Shown here: positions 11,166 through 19,227 of the stretch, in pieces | Layout of the letters: every line of letters begins with the position of its first letter | Position numbering within the stretch: position 1 is the first letter of the stretch | Virus record (IMG/VR): IMGVR_UViG_3300046680_000213 | Span: 1 to 31,909 of that record | DNA from: a virus | DNA: 31,909 nucleotides | Direction: 5' to 3' (one strand) | Made by a program: the position numbers and the translations under genes | Notes under the pieces: generated by a model | The model's input: the letters and a program-made list of their open reading frames with translations, nothing else | Database searches by the model: none | Told to the model about the DNA's origin: nothing

Positions 11166-13136
11166 ATGGCTGACTCAAATATCCCGCAGGCCAACGCGCC
11201 GATCGACACGCCGCAAGTGGATGAGGAAGGCTATTACACCGTCGAGCAATTGAAGCGGCAGTACTATGACTACGTCGGCAACAAGCGCCCGGAGATCGAG
11301 GAGGCGAAGGAGGCGCGGCGCTACTATCATGGGGCACAATGGACCGACAAGGAAATCAAAGCGCTGAAACGAAGACGGCAGCCGGTGATCACATCCAACC
11401 GTATCGTGCGCAAGGTCGATGCGGTTGTGGGATTGGTCGAGCGATTAAAACAGGATCCCAAGGCCTATCCGCGTAATCCGAATTCCGAGCAGGGCGCCGA
11501 GGTGGCAACCGCGGTGTTGCGTTATGCGGTGGATCATGTCGATTGGAATTCCAAGTCGGCACGCGCCGCGCGAATGGCCGCGGTCGATGGCTTGGGCGGG
11601 ATCGAGATTGATCTAGCCTATGGAGACCACGGCGATCCTGACATTGATTTGCATTTGGTCTACCCGGATACGTTTTTCTACGACCCGCGCTCGTATGACG
11701 ACGGCTTTACCGACGCGCGCTTTCTCGGCATCTCCAAGTGGATCGATACCGAGCAGGCGAAGGAATTGGTGCCGGCCAAGAAGGATGAAATTGGCGGGCT
11801 GAGCGAGAGCGGCACAGACCTCACATCCTATTCCGATCGCGAGATCATGTGGGTTAACACCACGGCGAAGAAATTGCGCATGGTGGACCATTGGTACATC
11901 CATGAAGGGCATTGGTGCTGGGCATTGTACGTCGGCAACACGATCCTGATGCAGGGACACAGCCCCTACATCGATGAACGGGGGAAAAGTTTCTCCAAGT
12001 TCATCATGTTTTCCGCCGCGGTCGATCATGACGGCGACCGCTATGGGTTTGTGAGAAACTTCAAGGGCCCGCAGGACGAGATCAATCATCGTCGGTCCAA
12101 GGCGCTGCACATTCTCAATTCACGTCGCTTGATCATGGACAAGGGCGCGGTCGATGACGTGGAGAAGGCGCGTATCGAATGGGCGCGGCCGGATGGATTG
12201 ATCGAAAAGAATCCCGGCAAGGAAGTGGCGCCGGAAAACCAGCAGGCGGATTTTGCCGGGCAATTGCAGATGCTGCAGGAGGCGAAGACCGAGATCGAAA
12301 ACTTCGGACCCAACCCGGCATTGCTGGGACAGGGCGTCGAGGGCTCATCAGGTCGCGCCATCAATTTGCTGCAGCAGGCGGGGATTGCCGAGCTCGGGCC
12401 CTATATCCTGGCCTATCGTACCTGGAAGATGCGGGTCTATCGCGGAATATGGAATGTCGTCTCCCGACACTGGCAGGCCGAGCGCTGGATCAGGGTCACC
12501 GACGATGAGGGCGTCGCGCAGTTCATCCAGGTTAATGGACTAACGACAGACCAGTACGGACAGCCGGCGATCGCCAACTACCTGGGGAGCCTCGACGTCG
12601 ACATCATCATCGACGAGGGCCCGGACAACATCAACATGATGGCGGATGCCTACGATACGTTGTTGGCGTTGGTGCGCGGTGGTCAATCGATCCCACCCAA
12701 TGTGCTGATCGAGCTGGCGCCGCTGCAGAACAGTGTGAAGCAGAAACTTCTCAAGCAGATGGAGGCGGCGGCGCAGGATCCGCAGCAGCAACAGGCCAAG
12801 CAAATAGCCCTGGCTGGAGAAGCAGCGAAGATCGATAAGACAAAGTCAGAGACGGTGAAGAACGTCGCGCAGACGCAGAAGTTGGGTATCGACGCACAGC
12901 TCGAGGCGGCGCAGCTCGGGATCGATGCCTTCGGTGCGGTACAACAGGCCTCCGGCGCGTCAGCTGCCCAGCCCGCGCCGAGCCCGCAGGGACCGGGCGT
13001 ACCCGTAGGCCCGACGCCCGGTTATGGTCCGGTCCCTGGCGTGGCCACGCCCGCGGGCGACGTGCCGTCCAATTTCGCAGGACAGGGCGTACTGCCATTC
13101 CCCGGCGTACCGCCGGGCGCGCGCCAGTTCGGCTGA
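11166..13136 (+). CDS. Portal protein, P22 type
   Basis: A 656-residue portal, the dodecameric ring at the capsid vertex through which DNA is packaged and ejected. The N-terminal third has a P22-like signature: EEAKEARRYYHGAQWTDKEI, RRRQPVITSNRIVRKVDAVV and an acidic PDIDLHLVYPDTFFYDPRS. RNFKGPQDEINHRRSKALH is the conserved pore-region helix. The C-terminus is a Gln/Ala helix followed by a Pro/Gly/Ala-rich tail. The frame extends upstream to 11106, but the start MADSNIPQAN at 11166 is the sensible choice. The ribosome site is AAAGG, somewhat distant. P22 gp1 is 725 residues. Confidence 0.9.
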   Translation: MADSNIPQANAPIDTPQVDEEGYYTVEQLKRQYYDYVGNKRPEIEEAKEARRYYHGAQWTDKEIKALKRRRQPVITSNRIVRKVDAVVGLVERLKQDPKAYPRNPNSEQGAEVATAVLRYAVDHVDWNSKSARAARMAAVDGLGGIEIDLAYGDHGDPDIDLHLVYPDTFFYDPRSYDDGFTDARFLGISKWIDTEQAKELVPAKKDEIGGLSESGTDLTSYSDREIMWVNTTAKKLRMVDHWYIHEGHWCWALYVGNTILMQGHSPYIDERGKSFSKFIMFSAAVDHDGDRYGFVRNFKGPQDEINHRRSKALHILNSRRLIMDKGAVDDVEKARIEWARPDGLIEKNPGKEVAPENQQADFAGQLQMLQEAKTEIENFGPNPALLGQGVEGSSGRAINLLQQAGIAELGPYILAYRTWKMRVYRGIWNVVSRHWQAERWIRVTDDEGVAQFIQVNGLTTDQYGQPAIANYLGSLDVDIIIDEGPDNINMMADAYDTLLALVRGGQSIPPNVLIELAPLQNSVKQKLLKQMEAAAQDPQQQQAKQIALAGEAAKIDKTKSETVKNVAQTQKLGIDAQLEAAQLGIDAFGAVQQASGASAAQPAPSPQGPGVPVGPTPGYGPVPGVATPAGDVPSNFAGQGVLPFPGVPPGARQFG

Positions 13137-13139
13137 TAG

Positions 13140-15626
13140 ATGCCGACACCTGACTTTACGGCATTCCCGATCCCAACTTTGCTGTTGGAGCAGGGCCTGG
13201 TCACCGCAACAGGCTCGACCACGACCAGGACACTGGCTACTCGGTTTGGCGAGCAGGTGAACGTCAAGGACTTCGGGGCCGTTGGCGACGGCATCGCCGA
13301 CGACACCGCGGCGATCCAGGCGGCGATCGACTATGCCGGCGCCAACAACAAGCAATCGATCTACATGCCGGGTGGGACATACAAGACTACGTCACCGCTC
13401 TACCTCGACCCGCCCTATATTCCACCAGGCCTGCCAGGTGGCTTGAGACAGAATCTATCCAATCCAGCCAACTATCAATTCTCGCTTTCGCTGATCGGCG
13501 AGGTTGGACAGGGTAACCAGAATAACTTCGGCACCTTCATTCGCCCGACCTTCAAGAACGACGTAGTGCTCTATGTCGGCCCCGGGCAAGGCATGACGGT
13601 GGCCAATCTCAAGATCATAGGGCAATCCATATCCTTCGATTGGCGGGGCAAACAGGATCCAAACGGCGTCGGCATTGGCCTGACCGGCACTGGAGGAGGA
13701 TCGTCGCGGGCGTGGATCGAAAATTGCGAGGTGTACGGTCTTTATACCGGGTTCAAGACCGCCGCCAATGGCAACGGAACGCTGTGCGACAGCAATACTT
13801 TCGTAAAATGCTTCACCGGGAATGTCTATTATGGGTTCTGGATTGCTGGGACACAAAATTACATCAACTCGTTCTATGACTGCAATCCGAACGAGGCCAC
13901 GGTCTGTCTATTCAACGGCTTCTCCAGTGGCTGCCGTGTCTTTGGTGGCAACTGGTCGAATAACAACAGCCTGTCGGCATGCTTCAATCTCACATCCATT
14001 CAACCCGTCACCGCAACAGCGGACGGCAATGACTTTCTCTACAGTTTCATTGCTACTGTTGTCAGCCCTGATGTCTTTGTCGGCAATGTCTACAACTCAT
14101 ATGCAATAAAAACCGCGCACTTCGGCATCATTCCGTTAACTCTGAGTGCATATAACTCCGGCACAGGTGTAGGCACTTTCCAGATGTTGCCGGTCTGGTG
14201 TCATCAATTCTTTTCACAATTCAATGCCGTCACTGGCACCGATCTTTCAGCAGAGGTGCAAGTAGTCCCGAGGGTTTATTGTGCCGAGCGTGTCACCACG
14301 TTCTGGGGCAACGGCATCCAGGTCTACGGCGCTCATAGCGAGAATGCCTACGCACCGATGACGCTTATTCGTGCCGGTGAAGGTTTTGGTGGGAAGAACC
14401 CGTCTACGTTGAATGCAATACAATTCAACGTCAATCCGTCATTGTTTGATTTGAGGGCTTCACCTGACCCGTCCGACAACATAGCGAAGTACTACATTCA
14501 GCAATCATGGCCCTTTATCTGGCTGGACGCTACGGCATCGAATGTAACCATTCAGGGCTCGCAACTGGGGCAATACATTAACGGCTTTGATCCTGTCATC
14601 GTCGATGTGGAGTCGGGCGAGGATGGGAGGTTGATTATGCGGGAGAATGCGCAGTTTGGTCCCATCAATATTCGTCGCGGAGTGAGATCACAGAATGAGA
14701 CAGATCTCGGCAGGGGGGAGTATGACGTTACGCCATTTACAAGTTACCCTAACAAATTCAATTCCGGCGACATTCTGCGCGCAAGAGAGCCGGGAAAGGC
14801 TCCGACTTGGGGCTACCGTCCTGCGCCATGGTCGCGACCGCTCATTACCCGGGACAATCTGGAAAATACTTTAGCGGTCAGTCCGTTGCCAACGATCGCC
14901 TACAGCGGCGGTAATTGGCATGTCGACTATCCAATATTGTTGGGCAACCAGATCTATACCGTTGCCGATAACTGGTTTAACGGCGTGGCGCAGTCAGCCA
15001 CCGAGATTGTCAGCAATCATCAATTCTATACCTATGGGCAAGACCTCACGACCACCAACGTCCCTTCGTTGAGTTGGAACTACAAGGGCGCAGGTTTCGC
15101 TGTCTATGCCAATGACCGGACACTCGAACTCATGTTTCCTGGCTTGGGCATCAAACTCTTCGATGGCGCGACCGATGTTTTCTACTATGTGACTGGGGTC
15201 TATAGTGGGCTCGGGTATTTTACGGTTGGCAGGGGCGATAATATAAACGCCGGTAATCTTTCCGGTAACAAGACAACTGTCTTCACTGGCGCAACGATCA
15301 AATCGCAGCCGCTCGCCATCCAGATTGTCTCCGGCGCCGCGAAGGCGGTGACAAAAACGGCGGACTTCACTGTCGGCCTGTTGGAGAATTTCATCATCGT
15401 CAACAAGGGCTCGACCTGTACGGTCACGCTGCCCTCGGCAGCGCTTTATAACGGCCGCACCATCAAGATCAAAACCATCCAGGCCTTCACGGTCGTCTCT
15501 GCATCGGCCAACGTAATCCCGCTTATCGGCGGTGCCGCCGCTACGGCAATCCTTGCTGCTACGGCTGGCAAGTGGGCCGAGTTGACGGCCAACGGCACTA
15601 CCTGGGAAATCATACAGAGCAACTAA
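13140..15626 (+). CDS. Tailspike with pectate-lyase-type beta-helix (828 aa)
   Basis: Begins three bases after the portal stop. Residues 40-63 (VNVKDFGAVGDGIADDTAAI) are the hallmark of the Pectate_lyase_3 right-handed beta-helix found in phage depolymerase spikes. The long Asn/Gly-rich body up to about residue 560 fits a trimeric beta-helix. The last 90 residues (ADFTVGLLENFIIVNKGSTC, VTLPSAALYNGRTIKIKTI) are a small beta domain often seen at fibre ends. It should bind and cut or modify host surface polysaccharide. No catalytic residues can be picked out by eye. Its place between portal and scaffold is unusual. Confidence 0.85.
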   Translation: MPTPDFTAFPIPTLLLEQGLVTATGSTTTRTLATRFGEQVNVKDFGAVGDGIADDTAAIQAAIDYAGANNKQSIYMPGGTYKTTSPLYLDPPYIPPGLPGGLRQNLSNPANYQFSLSLIGEVGQGNQNNFGTFIRPTFKNDVVLYVGPGQGMTVANLKIIGQSISFDWRGKQDPNGVGIGLTGTGGGSSRAWIENCEVYGLYTGFKTAANGNGTLCDSNTFVKCFTGNVYYGFWIAGTQNYINSFYDCNPNEATVCLFNGFSSGCRVFGGNWSNNNSLSACFNLTSIQPVTATADGNDFLYSFIATVVSPDVFVGNVYNSYAIKTAHFGIIPLTLSAYNSGTGVGTFQMLPVWCHQFFSQFNAVTGTDLSAEVQVVPRVYCAERVTTFWGNGIQVYGAHSENAYAPMTLIRAGEGFGGKNPSTLNAIQFNVNPSLFDLRASPDPSDNIAKYYIQQSWPFIWLDATASNVTIQGSQLGQYINGFDPVIVDVESGEDGRLIMRENAQFGPINIRRGVRSQNETDLGRGEYDVTPFTSYPNKFNSGDILRAREPGKAPTWGYRPAPWSRPLITRDNLENTLAVSPLPTIAYSGGNWHVDYPILLGNQIYTVADNWFNGVAQSATEIVSNHQFYTYGQDLTTTNVPSLSWNYKGAGFAVYANDRTLELMFPGLGIKLFDGATDVFYYVTGVYSGLGYFTVGRGDNINAGNLSGNKTTVFTGATIKSQPLAIQIVSGAAKAVTKTADFTVGLLENFIIVNKGSTCTVTLPSAALYNGRTIKIKTIQAFTVVSASANVIPLIGGAAATAILAATAGKWAELTANGTTWEIIQSN

Positions 15627-15872
15627 ATGGCAATGCGGGCGCTCACCGACGGCGCGGGCCGTTCGTTTGTCGATCCTGTCAGTGGCCGCATGATGGTGAC
15701 TTTGGACGCGCCGCTACAGATCGCGGCTGCATTTGCCGGCGTCGGTGGGTTGTTCGCTGTTGCCGACGTCATAGCGCGACCGCCGCCGACGCCGCCGCCG
15801 CCACCAGAGTTCGGCAAGTACGTGCCGCTCAATGCCTTCGTGCGCCGCACCATCGTGCGCAAGCGCAGATAA
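15627..15872 (+). CDS. Small protein with proline-rich segment (81 aa)
   Basis: The ATG follows the tailspike stop directly (TAAATG). The protein begins MAMRALTDGAGRSFVDPVSG, contains an Ala/Gly hydrophobic stretch (LQIAAAFAGVGGLFAVADVI), then a polyproline run (PPPTPPPPPEF) and a very basic tail ending RRTIVRKRR. The hydrophobic part could be a membrane helix, with the proline run as spacer. It is tightly linked to the tailspike and may be a spike accessory. No family is recognised. Confidence 0.6.
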   Translation: MAMRALTDGAGRSFVDPVSGRMMVTLDAPLQIAAAFAGVGGLFAVADVIARPPPTPPPPPEFGKYVPLNAFVRRTIVRKRR

Positions 15873-15877
15873 TTTTC

Positions 15878-15925
15878 GCGTCAGACCCACGAAACGGGAC
15901 AGCGTCAGACCCACGACACGGGACA
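15878..15925 (+). repeat. 24-base tandem direct repeat
   Basis: Two adjacent copies, 15878-15901 and 15902-15925, of a 24-base unit beginning GCGTCAGACCCACGA and ending ACGGGACA, differing at one base. They lie in the short gap between the small spike-associated gene and the scaffold gene, 42 bases before its ATG. Possible roles are a protein-binding site or a recent duplication; none is shown. Confidence 0.75.
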
Positions 15926-15967
15926 AGCGCCGGCACCCAGCGAGATGGGCGCAACCAGGAGATACTT

Positions 15968-16891
15968 ATGGCTGATCCAGAACAGGTAGAAGTCGAGCAG
16001 AGCGTAGTAGAAACCGAAAACGAACTGCTGAAGAGCGCGTTTGCTCCCAAAGAAGAGGCAAAAGCCGAGTCCAAGGAAGCAATACCGGAAGCACCAGCGC
16101 AGGAAGCACCGCCCGAGCCTCCGAAAGAGGGAAGGACGCGTGATCCCGAAACAGGGCGTTTTGCCGTCAAGGGACCGACTGCACCCGTAGAAACCGCAGA
16201 AACCGCCAAGGTGGAAGACGAAGTCCTGCCATCGTGGCGCGCCCGCGAGATCAACGAGGAAAGGCGCCAGGTCCAGGGCGAGTTGGAGCGGATGCGGGCC
16301 GAACACGCCCGTATGCAGGCGCACGTGGCACAACTGCAGCGGGCGCAAGCACCGGCACAGGCACCGCCGGCACCCGATCCCGTCATCGATCCCGCCGGCT
16401 ACACCAAGCACGTGCAGGAAACGCTGCGGCGCGAATTCCAGCAGCAGCAGGCTAGTGACCGTCTCAATATGAACCTCGAAATGACGCACATGCGGCATGG
16501 CGAGAAGTTCGAGAAGGCCTACGAAGCTCTATTGGTACAGGCGCAACGCGGTGACCAACGGATCGTCAACCATTTCGTGACGCAGCCCAACCCGGGCGAG
16601 GCGATCATGCGCTGGTTCACGCAGAACGAAGTTATGCGTGAGGTTGGTCAGGACATCCCCGCGTTTCGGCAAAAGACCAAAGACGAACTGCTCAAGGATC
16701 CTGAATTTCTGGCGCAGGCGGTCGAGGCGCATCGGCGCATCGCCACAGGCGTAAGTCAGCCGCAAAACACCGTAGTCAAACTGCCACCTTCGCTGTCAAA
16801 GGCGACCGGCACATCTGAGGTGTCGAATACGCACACAGACGGTTCGGAGGCGGCGTTGTTTAACTATGCCATGCAACCCAAGCGGCGCTGA
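15968..16891 (+). CDS. Capsid scaffolding protein
   Basis: A 307-residue protein directly before the major capsid gene; an AGGAGA site precedes the ATG at 15968, the sensible start although the frame is open further upstream. It has the composition of a scaffold: an acidic, Glu/Ala/Pro-rich N-terminus (EAKAESKEAIPEAPAQEAPP), a helical middle with coiled-coil character (REINEERRQVQGELERMRAE), a Gln-rich helix (REFQQQQASDRLNMNLEMTH), and a C-terminal part with NHFVTQPNPGEAIMRWFTQN. Scaffold proteins line the prohead and leave before DNA enters. The identification rests on position, charge and helix content; scaffold sequences vary greatly. Confidence 0.75.
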   Translation: MADPEQVEVEQSVVETENELLKSAFAPKEEAKAESKEAIPEAPAQEAPPEPPKEGRTRDPETGRFAVKGPTAPVETAETAKVEDEVLPSWRAREINEERRQVQGELERMRAEHARMQAHVAQLQRAQAPAQAPPAPDPVIDPAGYTKHVQETLRREFQQQQASDRLNMNLEMTHMRHGEKFEKAYEALLVQAQRGDQRIVNHFVTQPNPGEAIMRWFTQNEVMREVGQDIPAFRQKTKDELLKDPEFLAQAVEAHRRIATGVSQPQNTVVKLPPSLSKATGTSEVSNTHTDGSEAALFNYAMQPKRR

Positions 16892-16916
16892 GATCTCGGC
16901 GCCGGAGGACTAAACA

Positions 16917-18068
16917 ATGGCGCTTACTCAAGTCCAGGCTAACAATAAACTCATCGTCTTTCGCGAAGAGATAACTCGCGAATTCGTGCGGCAGAATATG
17001 TTCTCGCCGTACATGGGCTCGTCGATGAACTCGGTCATCCGCGTGCTCAATGACCTCAAATCCGGTGGCGAGCAGGTCAACGTCCCGCTCGTCAACTCGC
17101 TGCGCGCAACGGCGATTGCCAACGGCACCCTGACCGGTGCCGAAGAGGCGATCGACAACTACGGCTTCAGGATGTACATCGACTGGGCGCGCAATGCCGT
17201 GAAGACAAATCGGCAGGAAGATCACCGCGACAGTGCGGATATCTTCGATATCGCCCGGCCGCTTCTCACAGACTGGGGCAAGGAACTGATCAAGAACGAG
17301 ATCGTCGATTCGTTCTTCTCGATCCCGCTCGAAATTGCCCCCGCTGGCTTGGGTTCTGCAGCAGGTCAGCGCGTCAACGGTGTCAACTGGCAGACAGCTA
17401 CTGCAACGGCTGGTACCGGACAAAGAGACGTGTGGCTGACTGCCAATGTCGATCGTGTTCTGTTCGGCGCGTCGATCAGCAATAATACCGGTGCCACCAT
17501 CGCATCGTTGGCCAACGTCGACAACACGACGGACAAATTGACCGCAGCCTCGCTGCGGCTGATGAAACGTCGCGCCATGTTGGCGGTGCCGCGTATTCGT
17601 CCATACCAGGACAATGATGGCTACGATTATTGGATCTGTTTCTGTGATCCCAACCAATTCAGGGATTTGTCCAACGATCAGACCATCCTCAACGCCAACC
17701 TGTACTCGCGTCCGCGCGAGAACCGCTACAAGGAAAACCCGCTGTTCAATGACGGCGATATTTTGTACGACGGGATAATCGTCCGCCAAGTGCCGGAGAT
17801 GCTGACCCGACGTCCAGTCTACTTTGCCACGGCCGGCGCTGGCGGCATTGCGGTCAATATTGCCGCGCTGTGTGGACAATCGGCGGTAGCCCAGTTCTAC
17901 GGGCAGTTGCCGCGCCCGACCCAACTCGATCAGACCGACTATGGCTTCAACCGTGGCGTCGGCATCGAGATGGCCTACGGCATCGGCAAGGTTGCCAAGA
18001 ACACCTCGGCTCTGCTGAAGGACTGGGGCGTGTTCACCGGCTTCTTTGCCAGTGTCAGCGACACGTGA
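16917..18068 (+). CDS. Major capsid protein, N4-gp56/DUF4043-like
   Basis: A 383-residue protein. Conserved phrases include SPYMGSSMNSVIRVLNDLKS, GGEQVNVPLVNSLRATAIAN, LTGAEEAIDNYGFRMYIDWA and RNAVKTNRQEDHRDSADIFD, and the C-terminus has NRGVGIEMAYGIGKVAKNTS. I recognise these from the N4 gp56/DUF4043 group of HK97-fold coat proteins. A GGAGG site (16905-16909) precedes the ATG. It follows the scaffold by 25 bases. Pairing this coat family with P22-like portal and tail proteins is seen in alphaproteobacterial podoviruses and differs from P22 itself, whose coat is another family. It builds the icosahedral shell. Confidence 0.9.
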   Translation: MALTQVQANNKLIVFREEITREFVRQNMFSPYMGSSMNSVIRVLNDLKSGGEQVNVPLVNSLRATAIANGTLTGAEEAIDNYGFRMYIDWARNAVKTNRQEDHRDSADIFDIARPLLTDWGKELIKNEIVDSFFSIPLEIAPAGLGSAAGQRVNGVNWQTATATAGTGQRDVWLTANVDRVLFGASISNNTGATIASLANVDNTTDKLTAASLRLMKRRAMLAVPRIRPYQDNDGYDYWICFCDPNQFRDLSNDQTILNANLYSRPRENRYKENPLFNDGDILYDGIIVRQVPEMLTRRPVYFATAGAGGIAVNIAALCGQSAVAQFYGQLPRPTQLDQTDYGFNRGVGIEMAYGIGKVAKNTSALLKDWGVFTGFFASVSDT

Positions 18069-18087
18069 TCTGAGTTAATACTGAACC

Positions 18088-18156
18088 GGTGGGCGGTGTC
18101 GGGCCTTAACCCGTATTACCAGCGGCTGCCCCCAGCAGCACTCGGCGCCGCCCATC
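18088..18156 (+). ncRNA. Predicted three-way-junction RNA between capsid and next gene
   Basis: The outer arms 18088-18101 and 18143-18156 can form a 14-pair stem with three or four G-U pairs. Inside lie two hairpins: GGG-ccttaa-CCC (about 18101-18112, competing for its lowest pairs with the outer stem) and GCTGC-cccca-GCAGC (18125-18139). No U-run follows, so this is not a normal terminator. It lies 17 bases before the ATG at 18173, just ahead of its ribosome site. It may protect the abundant capsid message from 3' decay or control the next gene. No known RNA family is recognised. Confidence 0.5.
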
Positions 18157-18172
18157 ACTCGAAGGAGACACC

Positions 18173-18517
18173 ATGACGAAGATCATGTGGATCGGTTTCA
18201 AAAATGCCGACGATCCGCCCTTCATTGCCTGGAATGGGATCACTTTTCCGCTCAATGTCGCGGTCGAGGTTACCGACGAACACATGATCCGCAAGGCGAG
18301 AGGCAACCAGTATTTTTCCGTAGAGGAGGCAAAGCATGAAACCGAAACGAAAATCGAAGAGCAAGCCAAGATCGAAACGCAAGTCGAGCCCGCCGAGGAA
18401 ACGGATCACAGCAAAGCCGAAAAAAACAGCGGCTACTCGCCGGTCAAGAAAAAGAGCAGAAAAAGAAAAACCAAGCCAGCAGCAATTGCAGGCGGAATTC
18501 CCGCCGCAGACGCATGA
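18173..18517 (+). CDS. Small capsid-adjacent protein with charged tail (114 aa)
   Basis: GAAGGAG lies shortly before the ATG. Residues 1-55 (MTKIMWIGFKNADDPPFIAW and a following NGITFPLNVAVEVTDEHMI, then NQYFSVEE) form a compact beta-rich domain of the kind encoded right after coat genes in many phages. From residue 56 the sequence turns into a charged, low-complexity tail (KHETETKIEEQAKIETQVEP, then KKKSRKRKTK). That tail is exactly the part overlapped by the basic gene at 18336. The first half is therefore more convincing than the second. Possibly a head decoration or completion protein. Confidence 0.7.
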   Translation: MTKIMWIGFKNADDPPFIAWNGITFPLNVAVEVTDEHMIRKARGNQYFSVEEAKHETETKIEEQAKIETQVEPAEETDHSKAEKNSGYSPVKKKSRKRKTKPAAIAGGIPAADA

Positions 18518-18545
18518 CCAGGTGATCTTGCCGCATGGCAACTAG
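18336..18545 (+). CDS. Highly basic small protein overlapping the previous gene (69 aa)
   Basis: The ATG at 18336 has an excellent AGAGGAGG ribosome site with six-base spacing, better than most genes here. The product is Lys/Arg-rich from the start (MKPKRKSKSKPRSKRKSSPP) and ends QTHDQVILPHGN. About 180 bases are shared with the charged tail of the 18173 gene in another frame, and the end overlaps the start of the 18535 gene. So basic a protein would bind nucleic acid, or it may be a shadow of the charged codons in the other frame. The ribosome site is the best argument that it is real. Confidence 0.55.
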   Translation: MKPKRKSKSKPRSKRKSSPPRKRITAKPKKTAATRRSRKRAEKEKPSQQQLQAEFPPQTHDQVILPHGN

Positions 18546-18897
18546 AACCCGGCGCGAACTCGTCACTGCGGCGCTCGCCAACCTTGGCATTTTGGCGGCC
18601 GGGCAACAGCCAGACGCTGAGGACTTCGAGGCGGTGGACGATCATTTTGAGCCGCTGATCGCATGGCTCGAGGCGGCGCAGATCATCGATATGGATAACA
18701 CCATCGATGCTATCCCCGATGAATGGTTCAGCCCGCTGACGACGCTATTGGCTGATGATGCGGCATTGGAGTTCGGACTTCCGGGTGTTCCGGCGCCGCC
18801 CAATTCGCCGTCACCTGTGGCTGTGGCGATCGATCAGTTGCGGCTCGCGACATACGCGCGGCCGACGTATGAGACGCAGAAAACGGAGTACTTCTGA
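18535..18897 (+). CDS. Head-completion/connector protein, gp4-like
   Basis: A 120-residue helical protein beginning MATRTRRELVTAALANLGIL, then AAGQQPDAEDFEAVDDHFEP. The layout of an RRELV helix, an acidic linker and LIAWLEAA recalls the P22 gp4 and phage adaptor family that extends the portal and stabilises packaged DNA. It is encoded between capsid and gp10-like genes, exactly the P22 position of gene 4, which is 166 residues. It ends with the stop overlapping the next ATG (TGATG). Sequence support for the family is moderate; position supports it strongly. Confidence 0.65.
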   Translation: MATRTRRELVTAALANLGILAAGQQPDAEDFEAVDDHFEPLIAWLEAAQIIDMDNTIDAIPDEWFSPLTTLLADDAALEFGLPGVPAPPNSPSPVAVAIDQLRLATYARPTYETQKTEYF

Positions 18898-19226
18898 TGG
18901 CTGACTATGGTGGCTTAGGCGGTGGCAACTCGCTGCGCGATGCGCTCAATGCGCTCTCACCAATGAGAGGCATGGGCGAGTACGGCGCCGGCTATCCGCC
19001 GCAGATGTTCCCGCCGCAGACAGGCGCACCGCAGCCCTCGGGGCCAGTGCCGATGCCACCACCTAGACCACAGATGCCGCCGCAACTCCCGCCGGGCGCC
19101 TTAGGGATGGCACCGCCCGGCTATGGTGGCCCGCCTCAAGGGCTACCGCCGGGAGTGGGAATGCCGCAGATGCGACCTGGCATGGGGCAGGATTACGCCG
19201 CGCAGCTAGGCCTGCGCCGGTACTGA
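18897..19226 (+). CDS. Pro/Gly/Met-rich small protein (109 aa)
   Basis: Coupled to the previous gene by an overlapping stop and start. Composition is extreme: after a short helix (GGNSLRDALNALSPMRG) the rest is proline, glycine and methionine-rich (PPQMFPPQTGAPQPSG, PPRPQMPPQLPPGALG, PPGVGMPQMRPGMGQD), ending in a short AAQLGLRRY segment. Such a chain would be unfolded and flexible. Similar Pro-rich proteins occur between connector and tail genes in alphaproteobacterial podoviruses, without known function. It may act as a spacer or assembly chaperone. Confidence 0.65.
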   Translation: MADYGGLGGGNSLRDALNALSPMRGMGEYGAGYPPQMFPPQTGAPQPSGPVPMPPPRPQMPPQLPPGALGMAPPGYGGPPQGLPPGVGMPQMRPGMGQDYAAQLGLRRY

Positions 19227-19227
19227 C

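Noticed and set aside
12179-12543. Plus-strand frames inside the portal gene
   Set aside because: They overlap strongly conserved portal sequence and show no domain or ribosome site.
15878-15925. CRISPR-like repeat
   Set aside because: Only two directly adjacent copies with no spacer between them, so not a CRISPR array.
15572-15967. Upstream extension of the scaffold frame
   Set aside because: It runs through the end of the tailspike gene, the small gene at 15627 and the tandem repeat; the ATG at 15968 with AGGAGA is a much better start.
16860-17924. Long minus-strand open frame opposite the capsid gene
   Set aside because: It mirrors the codons of a certain capsid gene, has no family pattern, and has no ribosome site or promoter; a GC-rich shadow.
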